64,000 nucleotides of DNA. It comes from Leishmania mexicana MHOM/GT/2001/U1103 (lineage: Eukaryota > Euglenozoa > Kinetoplastea > Trypanosomatida > Trypanosomatidae). Below are positions 51,230 through 62,439 of the stretch, one piece after another. The DNA lies in the NCBI RefSeq assembly GCF_000234665.1, contig NC_018314.1:124001-188000 (forward strand), given 5' to 3'. Made by a program: the position numbers and the translations under genes. The notes beneath the pieces are model-generated. The model saw only the letters and a program-made list of their open reading frames with translations. It searched no databases and had not been told where the DNA came from. The first letter of the stretch is position 1. Every line of letters starts with the position of its first letter.

Positions 51230-53197
51230 ATGCCCGTCGACAGCAGCAGCACGCACCGGCACCGCTGCGTCGCCGCGCGCCTGGTGCGCCTCGCGGCTGC
51301 CGGCGCCGCAGTCACCGTCGCTGTCGGCACCGCGGCCGCGTGGGCACACGCCGGTGCGCCCCAGCACCGCTGCATCCACGACGCGATGCAGGCCCGCGTG
51401 CTGCAGTCGGTGGCGGCTCAGCGCATGGCCCCCAGCGCGGTGTCCGCGGTGGGCCTGCCGTACGTGTCCGTGGTCCCCGTCGAGAACGCCAGCACCCTCG
51501 ACTACTCGCTATCGGACAGCACGTCGCCCGGTGTTGTGCGCGCCGCGAACTGGGGCGCGCTGCGCATCGCCGTCTCCGCCGAAGACCTCACCGACCCCGC
51601 CTACCACTGCGCTCGTGTTGGGCAGCGCGTCAACAACCACGCCGGCGACATCGTCACCTGCACCGCCGAGGACATCCTCACCGACGAGAAGCGCGACACC
51701 CTCGTCAAGCACCTCGTCCCGCAGGCGCTGCAGCTGCACAGGGAGCGCCTGAAGGTGCGGCAGGTGCAGGGCAAGTGGAAGGTGACGGGCATGGCGGCCG
51801 ACGTGTGCGGCTACTTCAAGGTGCCGCCGGAGCACATCACGGAAGGCGTGACCAACACCGACTTCGTGCTGTACGTCGCCTCCGTGCCGAGCGAGGAGAG
51901 TGTGCTGGCGTGGGCCACGACCTGCCAGGTGTTCGCTGACGGCCACCCAGCCGTCGGCGTCATCAACATCCCCGCGGCGAACATTGCGTCGCGGTACGAC
52001 CAGCTCGTCACGCGTGTCGTCACGCACGAGATGGCGCACGCGCTGGGCTTCAGCGACACATTCTTTGAGGCCGTCGGCATCGTGCAAGAGGTGCCGCACG
52101 TTCGCGGCAAGGACTTTAATGTGTCGGTGATCACCAGCAGCACGGCGGTGGCGAAGGCGCGTGAGCAGTACGGCTGCAACAGCTTGGAGTATCTGGAGAT
52201 TGAGGACCAGGGCGGTGCGGGCTCCGCCGGGTCGCATATCAAGATGCGCAACGCGCAGGACGAGCTCATGGCGCCTGCCGCATCTGCCGGGTACTACACC
52301 GCCCTGACCATGGCCGTCTTCCAGGACCTCGGCTTCTACCAGGCGGACTTCAGCAAGGCCGAGGCGATGCCGTGGGGCCGGAACGCCGGCTGCGCCTTCC
52401 TCAGCGAGAAGTGCATGGCGAAGAACGTCACGAAGTGGCCGCCGATGTTCTGCAATGAGAGTGCGGCCACCATACGGTGCCCCACCGACCGTCTGAGCCT
52501 CGGAACTTGTGGTATAACAGCATACAATACTTCGTTGGCGACGTACTGGCAGTACTTCACCAACGCGTCCCTCGGGGGCTACTCGCCATTCCTGGACTAC
52601 TGCCCGACTGTTGTTGGCTACAGGAATGGCTCGTGCAATCAGGATGCGTCGACGGCACCGGACCTTCTCGCTGCGTTCAACGTCTTCTCCGAGACCGCGC
52701 GGTGCATCGATGGCGCCTTCACGCCGAAGAACAGAACCGCTGCGGATGGATACTACGGCGGCCTGTGCGCCAACGTGAAGTGCGACACGGCCACGCGCAC
52801 GTACAGCGTCCAGGTGCGCGGCAGCAACGGCTACGTGAACTGCACGCCGGGCCTCAGAGTTAAGTTGAGCAGCGTGAGCGACGCCTTCGAGAAGGGCGGC
52901 TACGTCACGTGCCCGCCGTACGTGGAGGTGTGCCAGGGCAACGTCAAAGCTGCCAAGGACTTTGCAGGCGACACCGACAGCTCCAGCAGCGCCGATGACG
53001 CTGCCGACAAAGAGGCGATGCAGCGGTGGAGTGACAGGGTGGCCGCCTTGGCTACTGCGACGACGCTGCTGCTAGGAATGGTGCTCTCTCTCGTGACACT
53101 CCTCGTGGTGCGGCTACTCCTTACCAGCTCCCCCTGGTGCTGCTGCAGACTGGGGGGGGGGGCTCCCGACGTGAGTTGCGACGGCCCACTAGCTTGA
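51230..53197 (+). CDS. GP63: Leishmanolysin GP63, copy A (transmembrane-tail form)
   Basis: 655 residues from ATG 51230. M8-family zinc metalloprotease, the main surface protease of Leishmania. Order: N-terminal signal segment (about 18-41, ending AWAHA), propeptide with the cysteine-switch Cys in HRCIHDAM, mature start near [14 protein letters not shown], active site HEMAH (His266, Glu267, His270), third zinc ligand His336 in GSHIKM, and Met-turn ELMAP. Conserved cysteines follow. Unlike classic 602-residue copies, the end is not a GPI signal: after a Ser/Asp-rich linker ([11 protein letters not shown]) comes a strongly hydrophobic helix at about 603-632, then [16 protein letters not shown] and a short tail. 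The exact tail depends on an 11-G run at 53152-53162. Propeptide block [15 protein letters not shown] is shared with copy E. Catalytic residues intact, so probably active. Confidence 0.96.
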   Translation: MPVDSSSTHRHRCVAARLVRLAAAGAAVTVAVGTAAAWAHAGAPQHRCIHDAMQARVLQSVAAQRMAPSAVSAVGLPYVSVVPVENASTLDYSLSDSTSPGVVRAANWGALRIAVSAEDLTDPAYHCARVGQRVNNHAGDIVTCTAEDILTDEKRDTLVKHLVPQALQLHRERLKVRQVQGKWKVTGMAADVCGYFKVPPEHITEGVTNTDFVLYVASVPSEESVLAWATTCQVFADGHPAVGVINIPAANIASRYDQLVTRVVTHEMAHALGFSDTFFEAVGIVQEVPHVRGKDFNVSVITSSTAVAKAREQYGCNSLEYLEIEDQGGAGSAGSHIKMRNAQDELMAPAASAGYYTALTMAVFQDLGFYQADFSKAEAMPWGRNAGCAFLSEKCMAKNVTKWPPMFCNESAATIRCPTDRLSLGTCGITAYNTSLATYWQYFTNASLGGYSPFLDYCPTVVGYRNGSCNQDASTAPDLLAAFNVFSETARCIDGAFTPKNRTAADGYYGGLCANVKCDTATRTYSVQVRGSNGYVNCTPGLRVKLSSVSDAFEKGGYVTCPPYVEVCQGNVKAAKDFAGDTDSSSSADDAADKEAMQRWSDRVAALATATTLLLGMVLSLVTLLVVRLLLTSSPWCCCRLGGGAPDVSCDGPLA

Positions 53198-53742
53198 AAC
53201 GGCGTGAAGAGGCTGGGCATGGGCGACAAGGCAGCGACAAAGGGTCGCTGCTGTCTGTCCTCGTGCCAACGGCCATCGGCGCACACGTTCGTCGGAGTGC
53301 TATTATTAGTATGCTTGGCTGTGGCTCGTCCTCTACGGTGCACCATGGGAGTCCGAGCTGGGCGTGTGCTGTGGGGGAGAAGACGAGGGGGACGGTTTCA
53401 CAGCCTCCGCCTCCCTCCCTCTCCTCCTCTACTGCTGTGTGCGTGCGTGCGTGCCGCGGCTGCGCCCCCTCAGCTCCTGGTCATTCGCCTTGCAATGACA
53501 CAGATCATCATTGAGGTCATCGGGCGGCTCGCGGTGCCGTCGAGAGCACCGTGTGCGCCTCTATTTATCTTTTCTGCTTTGTGCTGCTCAGCTGTTTCGC
53601 AGCTCTGGAAGCGGCGGGCGGGCCAGACGTAGGCGGGCTGGTGTGCGCCCTCCCTCCCTCCCTCTGCACTACCCCCTGGCACCGCCTGGACGCTGCGTGC
53701 CATCATAATAGGTGGCCTGCCAGCGCCCAGGCGAGAGGCAGG
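53174..53742 (+). repeat. GP63 3' flank repeat, copy 1
   Basis: Nearly identical to 60861-61429 downstream of copy D, with a constant offset of 7687 bp up to the point where the N run interrupts it. Its first bases overlap the end of GP63-A because of the shifted reading frame there. Confidence 0.9.
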
Positions 53743-53842
53743 NNNNNNNNNNNNNNNNNNNNNNNNNNNNNNNNNNNNNNNNNNNNNNNNNNNNNNNNNN
53801 NNNNNNNNNNNNNNNNNNNNNNNNNNNNNNNNNNNNNNNNNN
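53743..53842. other. Assembly gap, 100 N
   Basis: Exactly 100 unknown bases. By comparison with the D-E unit, about 1 kb of spacer and about 600 bp of GP63-B 5' coding sequence should be here, so the run is a placeholder, not a measured length. Confidence 0.95.
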
Positions 53843-53844
53843 CG

Positions 53845-55056
53845 CACGTCACCGGAGGCGTGAGCAACACCGACTTCGTGTTGTACGTCGCCTCCGTGCC
53901 GAGCGAGGAGAGTGTGCTGGCGTGGGCCATGACCTGCCAGGTGTTCCCTGACGGCCACCCAGCTGTCGGCGTCATCAACATCCCCGCAGCGAACATTGCG
54001 TCGCGGTACGACCAGCTCGTCACGCGTGTCGTCGCGCACGAGATGGCGCACGCGCTGGGCTTCAGCGGCACATTCTTTGAGGCCGTCGGCATCGTGCAAG
54101 AGGTGCCGGGAATACGCGGCAAGACCTTTACAGTAGCTGTGATCAACAGCAGCACGGCGGTGGCGAAGGCGCGTGAGCAGTACGGCTGCAACAGCTTGGA
54201 GTATCTGGAGATGGAGGACCAGGGCGGTGCGGGCTCCGCCGGGTCGCATATCAAGATGCGCAACGCGCAGGACGAGCTCATGGCGCCTGCCGCATCTGCC
54301 GGGTACTACACCGCCCTGACCATGGCCGTCTTCCAGGACCTCGGCTTCTACCAGGCGGACTTCAGCAAGGCCGAGGCGATGCCGTGGGGCCGGAACGCCG
54401 GCTGCGCCTTCCTCAGCGAGAAGTGCATGGAGAACGGCGTCACGAAGTGGCCGGCGATGTTCTGCAATGAGAGTGCGGACGCCATACGGTGCCCCACCAG
54501 TCGCCTCAGCGTCGGAATGTGCGATGTTACCCCCTACCAAGCGCTTCCGCCGTACTTGCAGTACTTCACGGACCCGTTCCTGGCCGGCAGCTCCGCCTTC
54601 ATGGACTACTGCCCTGTGGTGGTGCCGTACGCTGATGGCAACTGCGGGCAGAGTGCCTCTGAAGCCGACGCAGCCTTTAAGGCCTTCAACGTCTTCTCCG
54701 ACGCGGCGCGCTGCATCGACGGCGCCTTCAGACCGAAGACGACTCACGGTCTAATCAAGTCGTACGCCGCCCTGTGCGCCAACGTGAAGTGCGACACGGC
54801 CACGCGCACGTACAGCGTCCAGGTGCGCGGCAGCAGCGGCTACGCCAACTGCACGCCGGGCCTCAGGTTTGAGCTGAGCACCGTGAGCGACGCCTTCGAG
54901 AAGGGCGGCTACGTCACGTGCCCGCCGTACGTGGAGGTGTGCCAGGGCAACCCGCAGGCTATCAAGGACGGCGGCAACGCCGCGGCTGGTCGCCGTGGTC
55001 CGCGCGCCGCGGCGACGGCGCTGGTGGTGGCCGCGCTGCTCGCCGTGGCGCTCTAG
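53845..55056 (+). CDS. GP63: Leishmanolysin GP63, copy B, 5' end lost in assembly gap (GPI form)
   Basis: 403 codons remain, corresponding to residues about 200-602 of copy C. HEMAH is present and preceded by VVA (shared with D; VVT in A, C, E), as is the GSHIKM third ligand and Met-turn. The post-active-site cassette [13 protein letters not shown] is the D type, whereas from about 54149 onward (INSSTA, LEMEDQ) the sequence is the C type. The C-terminus DGGNAAAG, then a small-residue hydrophobic tail ending AALLAVAL, is a GPI-attachment signal. The missing start is due to N bases, not to decay; no stop or frameshift is seen in the visible part. Confidence 0.93.
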   Translation, partial: HVTGGVSNTDFVLYVASVPSEESVLAWAMTCQVFPDGHPAVGVINIPAANIASRYDQLVTRVVAHEMAHALGFSGTFFEAVGIVQEVPGIRGKTFTVAVINSSTAVAKAREQYGCNSLEYLEMEDQGGAGSAGSHIKMRNAQDELMAPAASAGYYTALTMAVFQDLGFYQADFSKAEAMPWGRNAGCAFLSEKCMENGVTKWPAMFCNESADAIRCPTSRLSVGMCDVTPYQALPPYLQYFTDPFLAGSSAFMDYCPVVVPYADGNCGQSASEADAAFKAFNVFSDAARCIDGAFRPKTTHGLIKSYAALCANVKCDTATRTYSVQVRGSSGYANCTPGLRFELSTVSDAFEKGGYVTCPPYVEVCQGNPQAIKDGGNAAAGRRGPRAAATALVVAALLAVAL

Positions 55057-56316
55057 GCAGTGGGTAGGACTGGTGCTGTCGGCGTGCCCGCTGCCCCCCT
55101 CCGTCTCGCTGGCGGAGCAGAGGCACGCCCCCCCCCGTCCACCACACACACATACACACACCTCCCCTCCCCCTCCCTCCCTCCCTCCCCCTCCCGTTGT
55201 CTCTCGGAAGAGCTCCACGCTGTCCTTTGATCCTCTCGCCTGTTGTACTTCATGTTTCGCTGTGCTCCTGCGCCCGGCCGGTCCTCACCGGCCATCGCCT
55301 GCCCTCTCCCCCTCCCTCAGCCCCCGCCGCCCCACCCCGCTCCCCGCTGCGCACGGCGCGTGTGCGCTTGGAGAGGTGCGGCGGCGCGCGGGAGCTGAGG
55401 GAGGGGGAGGGGGTGTCTCGTGCGCGGGTGCGCATGCCTTCTCTCCTTCCTTACGTGGCTTCTATTTGTTCACTGCAGCACACCGCGCACCCCCACCCCC
55501 ACCCCCTGGCGGCCATCTGCGGCATCCGCGTGCGCGGGGGTGTGCGCGGGGTGTCTGCTGTCGCTTCTCCTTTTGCCCTTTTCCCGTGTCCTCGGACTCC
55601 CCAGCGTCAGCGTCAGTTCCGCGGTCACCGCCCACCCGGCGTTGTATCGCGGGCAGCGCCACCCATTCGTGCGTGTCTCTCTTCTCCCTTCGTTTTTCTG
55701 TTTTCTCCTGTAGCAAGGCGCGCCGCGTTGTGGGAGCGGTGGCGGCCTCTGCGTAAGGATGGCGTTCAGCTGAGCCGGGAGACTCTCCCGCCCCCACACG
55801 CGCAGCGCAGAGCCGTCTCCTCCCACCTCCGCATGCCGCCACACTAAATGCACGTTGTTGGTACGACCACGAAGGTACCATGACCACCCCAGTCCTCCGC
55901 ACCCACGCCCCCGCCACTGTCCCGTGCCGCCGACTCCCTCTCTTTCACCTCTCTTTTCTGTCTCTCGCTCCGCTTCCCCGAGCGACCTGCGGCGCCGCGA
56001 GGTGCGTGTCTGGTGCGACGAGTGGCGCGGTGCCATCCTCCTCGCACCAGGGAGCACGCCAACAGACCCCGCGCGCACGCGCCCACGGCCCTTCTCCCCA
56101 CCAGCCCCGACGCGCTCTCCGCTCTCCCTCCCCCACCACCACCTCTCGCCCCCTCCCTTGCCCCCTCCCTGTCCCCTCCCTCCCCCAGATCCACCAGCGC
56201 ATCCCATCCCGCTATACCCTCTCCCCCGCCCGCACGCACGCGCACACCGCCGTGCACAAGCCCTCGCCCTCGCCACCACACCCCACCGCCCGCAGCGCCC
56301 CCGCGCCCGCAGAGCC
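55057..56316. other. Spacer GP63-B / GP63-C (complete 1260-bp unit)
   Basis: The only complete spacer of this type. 55057-55369 is repeated at 58126-58432 after copy C (there with one N at 58244), and 55923-56316 is repeated at 58533-58926 before copy D. It is C-rich, with CT tracts that include the splice-acceptor region. No gene. Confidence 0.75.
56143..56188 (+). promoter_or_regulatory. Candidate trans-splice acceptor of GP63-C
   Basis: Long polypyrimidine tract, AG at 56187-56188, 129 nt before the ATG at 56317, as in the other copies. Confidence 0.6.
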
Positions 56317-58125
56317 ATGTCCGTCGACAGCAGCAGCACGCACCGGAACCGCTGCGTCGCCGCGCGCCTGGTGCGCCTCGCGGCTGCCGGCGCCGCAGTC
56401 ACCGTCGCTGTCGGCACCGCGGCCGCGTGGGCACACGCCGCTGCGCCCCAGCACCGCTGCATCCACGACGCGATGCAGGCCCGCGTGCGGCAGTCGGTGG
56501 CGGCTCAGCGCATGGCCCCCAGCGCGGTGTCCGCGGTGGGCCTGCCGCACGTGACTCTCGACGCCGCGGACACCGCTGCCGGCGCCGATCCCAGCACGGG
56601 CACCCCGCGCAACGTTGTGCGCGCCGCGAACTGGGGCGCGCTGCGCATCGCCGTCTCCGCCGAAGACCTCACCGACCCCGCCTACCACTGCGCTCGTGTC
56701 GGGCAGCGCGTCAACAACCGCGTTGGCGACATTGTCACCTGCACCGCCGAGGATATCCTCACCGACGAGAAGCGCGGCATCCTCGTCAAGCACCTCGTCC
56801 CGCAGGCGCTGCAGCTGCACAGGGAGCGGCTGAAGGTGCGGCAGGTGCAGGGCAAGTGGAAGGTGACGGGCATGGCGGCCGACGTGTGCAGCTACTTCAA
56901 GGTGCCGCCGGCGCACGTCACCGGAGGCGTGAGCAACACCGACTTCGTGTTGTACGTCGCCTCTGTGCCGAGCGAGGAGAGTGTGCTGGCGTGGGCCACG
57001 ACCTGCCAGGTGTTCCCTGACGGCCACCCAGCCGTCGGCGTCATCAACATCCCCGCGGCGAACATTGCGGCGCGGTACGACCAGCTCGTCACGCGTGTCG
57101 TCACGCACGAGATGGCGCACGCGCTGGGCTTCAGCGGCACATTCTTTGACGCCGTCGGCATCCTGCGCGACGTGCCGAACGTACGTGGAAAGCCGTATTT
57201 CGCACTCATGATCAACAGCAGCACGGCGGTGGCGAAGGCGCGTGAGCAGTACGGCTGCAACAGCTTGGAGTATCTGGAGATGGAGGACCAGGGCGATGCG
57301 GGCTCCGCCGGGTCGCATATCAAGATGCGCAACGCGCAGGACGAGCTCATGGCGGCTTCCGCATCTGCCGGGTACTACACCGCCCTGACCATGGCCGTCT
57401 TCCAGGACCTCGGCTTCTACCAGGCGGACTTCAGCAAGGCCGAGGCGATGCCGTGGGGCCGGAACGCCGGCTGCGCCTTCCTCAGCGAGAAGTGCATGGA
57501 GAACGGCATCACGAAGTGGCCGGCGATGTTCTGCAATGAGAGTGCGGACGCCATACGGTGCCCCACCAGTCGCCTCAGCGTCGGAATGTGCGATGTTACC
57601 CGCTACCAAGCGCTTCCGCCGTACTTGCAGTACTTCACGGACCCGTTCCTGGCCGGCAGCTCCGCCTTCATGGACTACTGCCCTGCGGTGGTGCCCTTCG
57701 CTGATGGCAACTGCGGGCAGAGTGCCTCTGAAGCCGACGCAGCCTTTAAGGCCTTCAACGTCTTCTCCGACGCGGCGCGCTGCATCGACGGCGCCTTCAG
57801 ACCGAAGACGACTCACGGTCTAATCAAGTCGTACGCCGCCCTGTGCGCCAACGTGAAGTGCGACACGGCCACGCGCACGTACAGCGTCCAGGTGCGCGGC
57901 AGCAGCGGCTACGCCAACTGCACGCCGGGCCTCAGGTTTGAGCTGAGCACCGTGAGCGACGCCTTCGAGAAGGGCGGCTACGTCACGTGCCCGCCGTACG
58001 TGGAGGTGTGCCAGGGCAACCCGCAGGCTATCAAGGACGGCGGCAACGCCGCGGCTGGTCGCCGTGGTCCGCGCGCCGCGGCGACGGCGCTGGTGGTGGC
58101 CGCGCTGCTCGCCGTGGCGCTCTAG
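56317..58125 (+). CDS. GP63: Leishmanolysin GP63, copy C (classic GPI-anchored form)
   Basis: 602 residues from ATG 56317, the classical GP63 length. Signal segment to AWAHA, cysteine-switch HRCIHDAM, propeptide block [17 protein letters not shown] (shared with D), mature start near VVRAANWG, His264-Glu265-x-x-His268 and third ligand His334, all at canonical numbers. The cassette after the active site ([13 protein letters not shown]) is unique in this array, and the Met-turn region reads ELMAASAS instead of ELMAPAAS. The GPI signal has Asn577 in DGGNAAAG as probable attachment site followed by a hydrophobic tail. Expected on the surface and, as known for GP63, involved in complement resistance and macrophage signalling. 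Intact and probably active. Confidence 0.97.
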   Translation: MSVDSSSTHRNRCVAARLVRLAAAGAAVTVAVGTAAAWAHAAAPQHRCIHDAMQARVRQSVAAQRMAPSAVSAVGLPHVTLDAADTAAGADPSTGTPRNVVRAANWGALRIAVSAEDLTDPAYHCARVGQRVNNRVGDIVTCTAEDILTDEKRGILVKHLVPQALQLHRERLKVRQVQGKWKVTGMAADVCSYFKVPPAHVTGGVSNTDFVLYVASVPSEESVLAWATTCQVFPDGHPAVGVINIPAANIAARYDQLVTRVVTHEMAHALGFSGTFFDAVGILRDVPNVRGKPYFALMINSSTAVAKAREQYGCNSLEYLEMEDQGDAGSAGSHIKMRNAQDELMAASASAGYYTALTMAVFQDLGFYQADFSKAEAMPWGRNAGCAFLSEKCMENGITKWPAMFCNESADAIRCPTSRLSVGMCDVTRYQALPPYLQYFTDPFLAGSSAFMDYCPAVVPFADGNCGQSASEADAAFKAFNVFSDAARCIDGAFRPKTTHGLIKSYAALCANVKCDTATRTYSVQVRGSSGYANCTPGLRFELSTVSDAFEKGGYVTCPPYVEVCQGNPQAIKDGGNAAAGRRGPRAAATALVVAALLAVAL

Positions 58126-58432
58126 GCAGTGGGTAGGACTGGTGCTGTCGGCGTGCCCGCTGCCCCCCTCCGTCTCGCTGGCGGAGCAGAGGCACGCCCC
58201 CCCCCGTCCACCACACACACATACACACACCTCCCCTCCCCCCNTCCCTCCCTCCCTCCCCCTCCCGTTGTCTCTCGGAAGAGCTCCACGCTGTCCTTTG
58301 ATCCTCTCGCCTGTTGTACTTCATGTTTCGCTGTGCTCCTGCGCCCGGCCGGTCCTCACCGGCCATCGCCTGCCCTCTCCCCCTCCCTCAGCCCCGCCGC
58401 CCCACCCCGCTCCCGCTGCGCAGGCGTGTGTG
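58126..58432 (+). repeat. GP63 3' flank repeat of GPI type, copy 2
   Basis: Repeats 55057-55369 almost exactly, with one ambiguous base (58244) in a CT run. It ends at an N gap. Confidence 0.9.
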
Positions 58433-58532
58433 NNNNNNNNNNNNNNNNNNNNNNNNNNNNNNNNNNNNNNNNNNNNNNNNNNNNNNNNNNNNNNNNNNNN
58501 NNNNNNNNNNNNNNNNNNNNNNNNNNNNNNNN
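58433..58532. other. Assembly gap, 100 N
   Basis: Aligning both edges to the complete B-C spacer predicts about 550 missing bases (55370-55922 equivalent), so 100 N is a placeholder. The few bases before the gap look error-prone (dropped bases compared with 55330-55370). Confidence 0.9.
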
Positions 58533-58766
58533 CGTGCCGCCGACTCCCTCTCTTTCACCTCTCTTTTCTGTCTCTCGCTCCGCTTCCCCGAGCGACCTGC
58601 GGCGCCGCGAGGTGCGTGTCTGGTGCGACGAGTGGCGCGGTGCCATCCTCCTCGCACCAGGGAGCACGCCAACAGACCCCGCGCGCACGCGCCCACGGCC
58701 CTTCTCCCCACCAGCCCCGACGCGCTCTCCGCTCTCCCTCCCCCACCACCACCTCTCGCCCCCTCC

Positions 58767-58798
58767 CTTGCCCCCTCCCTGTCCACTCCCTCCCCCAG
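58767..58798 (+). promoter_or_regulatory. Candidate trans-splice acceptor of GP63-D
   Basis: Polypyrimidine tract (one A interruption), AG at 58797-58798, 129 nt before the ATG at 58927. Confidence 0.6.
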
Positions 58799-58926
58799 AT
58801 CCACCAGCGCATCCCATCCCGCTATACCCTCTCCCCCGCCCGCACGCACGCGCACACCGCCGTGCACAAGCCCTCGCCCTCGCCACCACACCCCACCGCC
58901 CGCAGCGCCCCCGCACCCGCAGAGCC

Positions 58927-60861
58927 ATGTCCGTCGACAGCAGCAGCACGCACCGGAACCGCTGCGTCGCCGCGCGCCTGGTGCGCCTCGCGGCTGCCGG
59001 CGCCGCAGTCACCGTCGCTGTCGGCACCGCGGCCGCGTGGGCACACGCCGGTGCGCCCCAGCACCGCTGCATCCACGACGCGATGCAGGCCCGCGTGCGG
59101 CAGTCGGTGGCGGCTCAGCGCATGGCCCCCAGCGCGGTGTCCGCGGTGGGCCTGCCGCACGTGACTCTCGACGCCGCGGACACCGCTGCCGGCGCCGATC
59201 CCAGCACGGGCACCCCGCGCAACGTTGTGCGCGCCGCGAACTGGGGCGCGCTGCGCATCGCCGTCTCCGCCGAAGACCTCACCGACCCCGCCTACCACTG
59301 CGCTCGTGTCGGGCAGCGTATCAGCGCGCGCGACGGCCGTTTCGCCGTCTGCACCGCCGAGGACATCCTCACCGACGAGAAGCGCGACATCCTCGTCAAA
59401 CACCTCGTCCCGCAGGCGCTGCAGCTGCACAGGGAGCGCCTGAAGGTGCGGCAGGTGCAGGGCAAGTGGAAGGTGACAGACATGGCGGCCGACGTGTGCA
59501 GCTACTTCAAGGTGCCGCCGGCGCACGTCACCGGAGGCGTGAGCAACACCGACTTCGTGTTGTACGTCGCCTCCGTGCCGAGCGAGGAGAGTGTGCTGGC
59601 GTGGGCCATGACCTGCCAGGTGTTCCCTGACGGCCACCCAGCTGTCGGCGTCATCAACATCCCCGCAGCGAACATTGCGTCGCGGTACGACCAGCTCGTC
59701 ACGCGTGTCGTCGCGCACGAGATGGCGCACGCGCTGGGCTTCAGCGGCACATTCTTTGAGGCCGTCGGCATCGTGCAAGAGGTGCCGGGAATACGCGGCA
59801 AGACCTTTACAGTAGCTGTGATCACCAGCAGCACGGCGGTGGCGAAGGCGCGTGAGCAGTACGGCTGCAACAGCTTGGAGTATCTGGAGATTGAGGACCA
59901 GGGCGGTGCGGGCTCCGCCGGGTCGCATATCAAGATGCGCAACGCCAAGGACGAGCTCATGGCGCCTGCCGCATCTGCCGGGTACTACACCGCCCTGACC
60001 ATGGCCGTCTTCCAGGACCTCGGCTTCTACCAGGCGGACTTCAGCAAGGCCGAGGAGATGCCGTGGGGCCGGAACGTCCGCTGCGCCTTCCTCAGCGAGA
60101 AGTGCATGGCGAAGAACGTCACGAAGTGGCCGGCGATGTTCTGCAATGAGAGTGCGGCCACCATACGGTGCCCCACCGACCGTCTGAGAGTCGGAACTTG
60201 TGGTATAACAGCATACAATACTTCGTTGGCGACGTACTGGCAGTACTTCACCAATGCGTCCCTCGGGGGCTACTCGCCATTCCTGGACTACTGCCCGTTT
60301 GTTGTTGGCTACAGGAATGGCTCGTGCAATCAGGATGCGTCGACGACACCGGACCTTCTCGCTGCGTTCAACGTCTTCTCCGAGGCCGCGCGGTGCATCG
60401 ATGGCGCCTTCACGCCGAAGAACAGAACCGCTGCGGATGGATACTACACCGCCCTGTGCGCCAACGTGAAGTGCGACACGGCCACGCGCACGTACAGCGT
60501 CCAGGTGCGCGGCAGCAACGGCTACGCCAACTGCACGCCGGGCCTCAGAGTTAAGTTGAGCAGCGTGAGCGACGCCTTCGAGAAGGGCGGCTACGTCACG
60601 TGCCCGCCGTACGTGGAGGTGTGCCAGGGCAACGTCAAAGCTGCCAAGGACTTTGCAGGCGACACCGACAGCTCCAGCAGCGCCGATGACGCTGCCGACA
60701 AAGAGGCGATGCAGCGGTGGAGTGACAGGATGGCCGCCTTGGCTACTGCGACGACGCTGCTGCTAGGAATGGTGCTCTCTCTCATGGCACTCCTCGTGGT
60801 GCGGCTACTCCTTACCAGCTCCCCCTGGTGCTGCTGCAGACTGGGGGGGCTCCCGACGTGA
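58927..60861 (+). CDS. GP63: Leishmanolysin GP63, copy D (transmembrane-tail form, mosaic)
   Basis: 644 residues from ATG 58927. The first third is nearly identical to copy C ([24 protein letters not shown]). Then comes a private patch [16 protein letters not shown] where others read VNN...CTAEDI. HEMAH is at 264-268 and the third zinc ligand at His334. The cassette [13 protein letters not shown] is shared with B. From about 59820 it follows copy A, including the Ser/Asp linker, hydrophobic helix and [12 protein letters not shown] 7-G run (11 G in A) makes it stop at GLPT. Further private changes are [11 protein letters not shown] ([12 protein letters not shown]) and NAKDELM (others NAQDELM). 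All catalytic residues kept. It looks like a recombinant of C-type 5' and A-type 3' sequence. Confidence 0.96.
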   Translation: MSVDSSSTHRNRCVAARLVRLAAAGAAVTVAVGTAAAWAHAGAPQHRCIHDAMQARVRQSVAAQRMAPSAVSAVGLPHVTLDAADTAAGADPSTGTPRNVVRAANWGALRIAVSAEDLTDPAYHCARVGQRISARDGRFAVCTAEDILTDEKRDILVKHLVPQALQLHRERLKVRQVQGKWKVTDMAADVCSYFKVPPAHVTGGVSNTDFVLYVASVPSEESVLAWAMTCQVFPDGHPAVGVINIPAANIASRYDQLVTRVVAHEMAHALGFSGTFFEAVGIVQEVPGIRGKTFTVAVITSSTAVAKAREQYGCNSLEYLEIEDQGGAGSAGSHIKMRNAKDELMAPAASAGYYTALTMAVFQDLGFYQADFSKAEEMPWGRNVRCAFLSEKCMAKNVTKWPAMFCNESAATIRCPTDRLRVGTCGITAYNTSLATYWQYFTNASLGGYSPFLDYCPFVVGYRNGSCNQDASTTPDLLAAFNVFSEAARCIDGAFTPKNRTAADGYYTALCANVKCDTATRTYSVQVRGSNGYANCTPGLRVKLSSVSDAFEKGGYVTCPPYVEVCQGNVKAAKDFAGDTDSSSSADDAADKEAMQRWSDRMAALATATTLLLGMVLSLMALLVVRLLLTSSPWCCCRLGGLPT

Positions 60862-61429
60862 GTTGCGGCGGCCCACTAGCTTGAAACGGCGTGAAGAGGC
60901 TGGGCATGGGCGACAAGGCAGCGACAAAGGGTCGCTGCTGTCTGTCCTCGTGCCAACGGCCATCGGCGCACACGTTCGTCGGAGTGCTATTATTAGTATG
61001 CTTGGCTGTGGCTCGTCCTCTACGGTGCACCATGGGAGTCCGAGCTGGGCGTGTGCTGTGGGGGAGAAGACGAGGGGGACGGTTTCACAGCCTCCGCCTC
61101 CCTCCCTCTCCTCCTCTACTGCTGTGTGCGTGCGTGCGTGCCGCGGCTGCGCCCCCTCAGCTCTTGGTCATTCGCCTTGCAATGACACAGATCATCATTG
61201 AGGTCATCGGGCGGCTCGCGGTGCCGTCGAGAGCACCGTGTGCGCCTCTATTTATCTTTTCTGCTTTGTGCTGCTCAGCTGTTTCGCAGCTCTGGAAGCG
61301 GCGGGCGGGCCAGACGTAGGCGGGCTGGTGTGCGCCCTCCCTCCCTCCCTCTGCACTACCCCCTGGCACCGCCTGGACGCTGCGTGCCATCATAATAGGT
61401 GGCCTGCCAGCGCCCAGGCGAGAGGCAGG
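60862..61429 (+). repeat. GP63 3' flank repeat, copy 2
   Basis: Matches 53175-53742 after copy A with only isolated substitutions. Holds no gene; ORFs here are UTR. Confidence 0.9.
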
Positions 61430-62439
61430 TGGCTTCTTGTACTTTGGTGATGTGCTCGTGCTGCTCTGTTGTCCGCACCTATGCGGATCCCCTCTTTGCG
61501 TTGCGTCACGCTTCCCCTCCCCCACGCTCCCCCTTCTGCCTCGCTCGTGATTCCATGCCGCCAGTCGGGGGAGGGGAGGGGGAGCCGCCTGCTTCTCGCG
61601 CTGTGTTCTCTCTTCTACCCTTTTCTCCGCCGCTCGTGGTGCGGCGGTTGTGCTGTTCGCCCGACAACAATGCGCACTTTGTGGGCGCACGTCATCGTGC
61701 ATCATCGCCCACCGAATGGCAGCACACAGCGGAGCGACAGGGCAGCTGCGCTGTCGACGGCGTCGCCATGCACCCAGCACACGCACGCACGCACGCAGCA
61801 TTGAGGACCGGCAAGGGCTGGAGCCGGAGAGGTGCGCGGGCAGGACCAGAGGAAAACGTCACACGAGCAAGAAGAGGCGACGACCGGACGAAGAAATAGG
61901 CGCAGCAGAGCATGCCGCGAGCCACAAGAGATGGCGACGCACATGAAACACGCCGAGACCGACGTCCTCTCCCACCTCAGCGCTCGTCCTGTTCGCCTCC
62001 TCGCGCTCCCCCGCCACCACCACGGAAGCTGGCTGTGCCGTGGCGAGCGCATGCACGCATGCACCTGCGCATTCCACCTCTTGCCGCTCACTGCGTCTTT
62101 GTTGCCTTTCCGCTCTGTGTCTCCTCTCCCTCCCTTGTGCGTGTGTGTGTGTGTGACCTGCTGTGTGGCGTGTTGTGTGACGGCGTCGCTGCTCATCGCC
62201 CTCTGCCCCTGTCCCCTTCCCCTGCTGCGATCCTCGACACACACTCGGGCGCGCACAAGACACCACCTACTACGCGGAGCCTCCCCCCTCCCTGTCCCCT
62301 CCCTCCCCCAGATCCACCAGCGCATCCCATCCCGCTATACCCTCTCCCCCGCCCGCACGCACGCGCACACCGCCGTGCACAAGCCCTCGCCCTCGCCACC
62401 ACACCCCACCGCCCGCAGCGCCCCCGCGCCCGCAGACCC
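61430..62439. other. Spacer GP63-D / GP63-E, unique part
   Basis: About 850 bp of sequence not repeated in the window (its equivalent after copy A falls in the gap), then the shared polypyrimidine tract and 5' UTR from about 62285. GT tract at 62140-62153. No gene supported. Confidence 0.6.
62281..62311 (+). promoter_or_regulatory. Candidate trans-splice acceptor of GP63-E
   Basis: Polypyrimidine tract with AG at 62310-62311, 129 nt before the ATG at 62440. Confidence 0.6.

Noticed and set aside
55855..56316. N-terminal extension of GP63-C
   Set aside because: Pro/Ser/His repeats from the polypyrimidine spacer; signal peptide and conserved start begin at ATG 56317, and length from there is the canonical 602.
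56212..57816. Minus-strand ORF of 534 residues in GP63-C (and equivalents in other copies)
   Set aside because: Antisense shadow of a GP63 gene, repeated wherever GP63 occurs.
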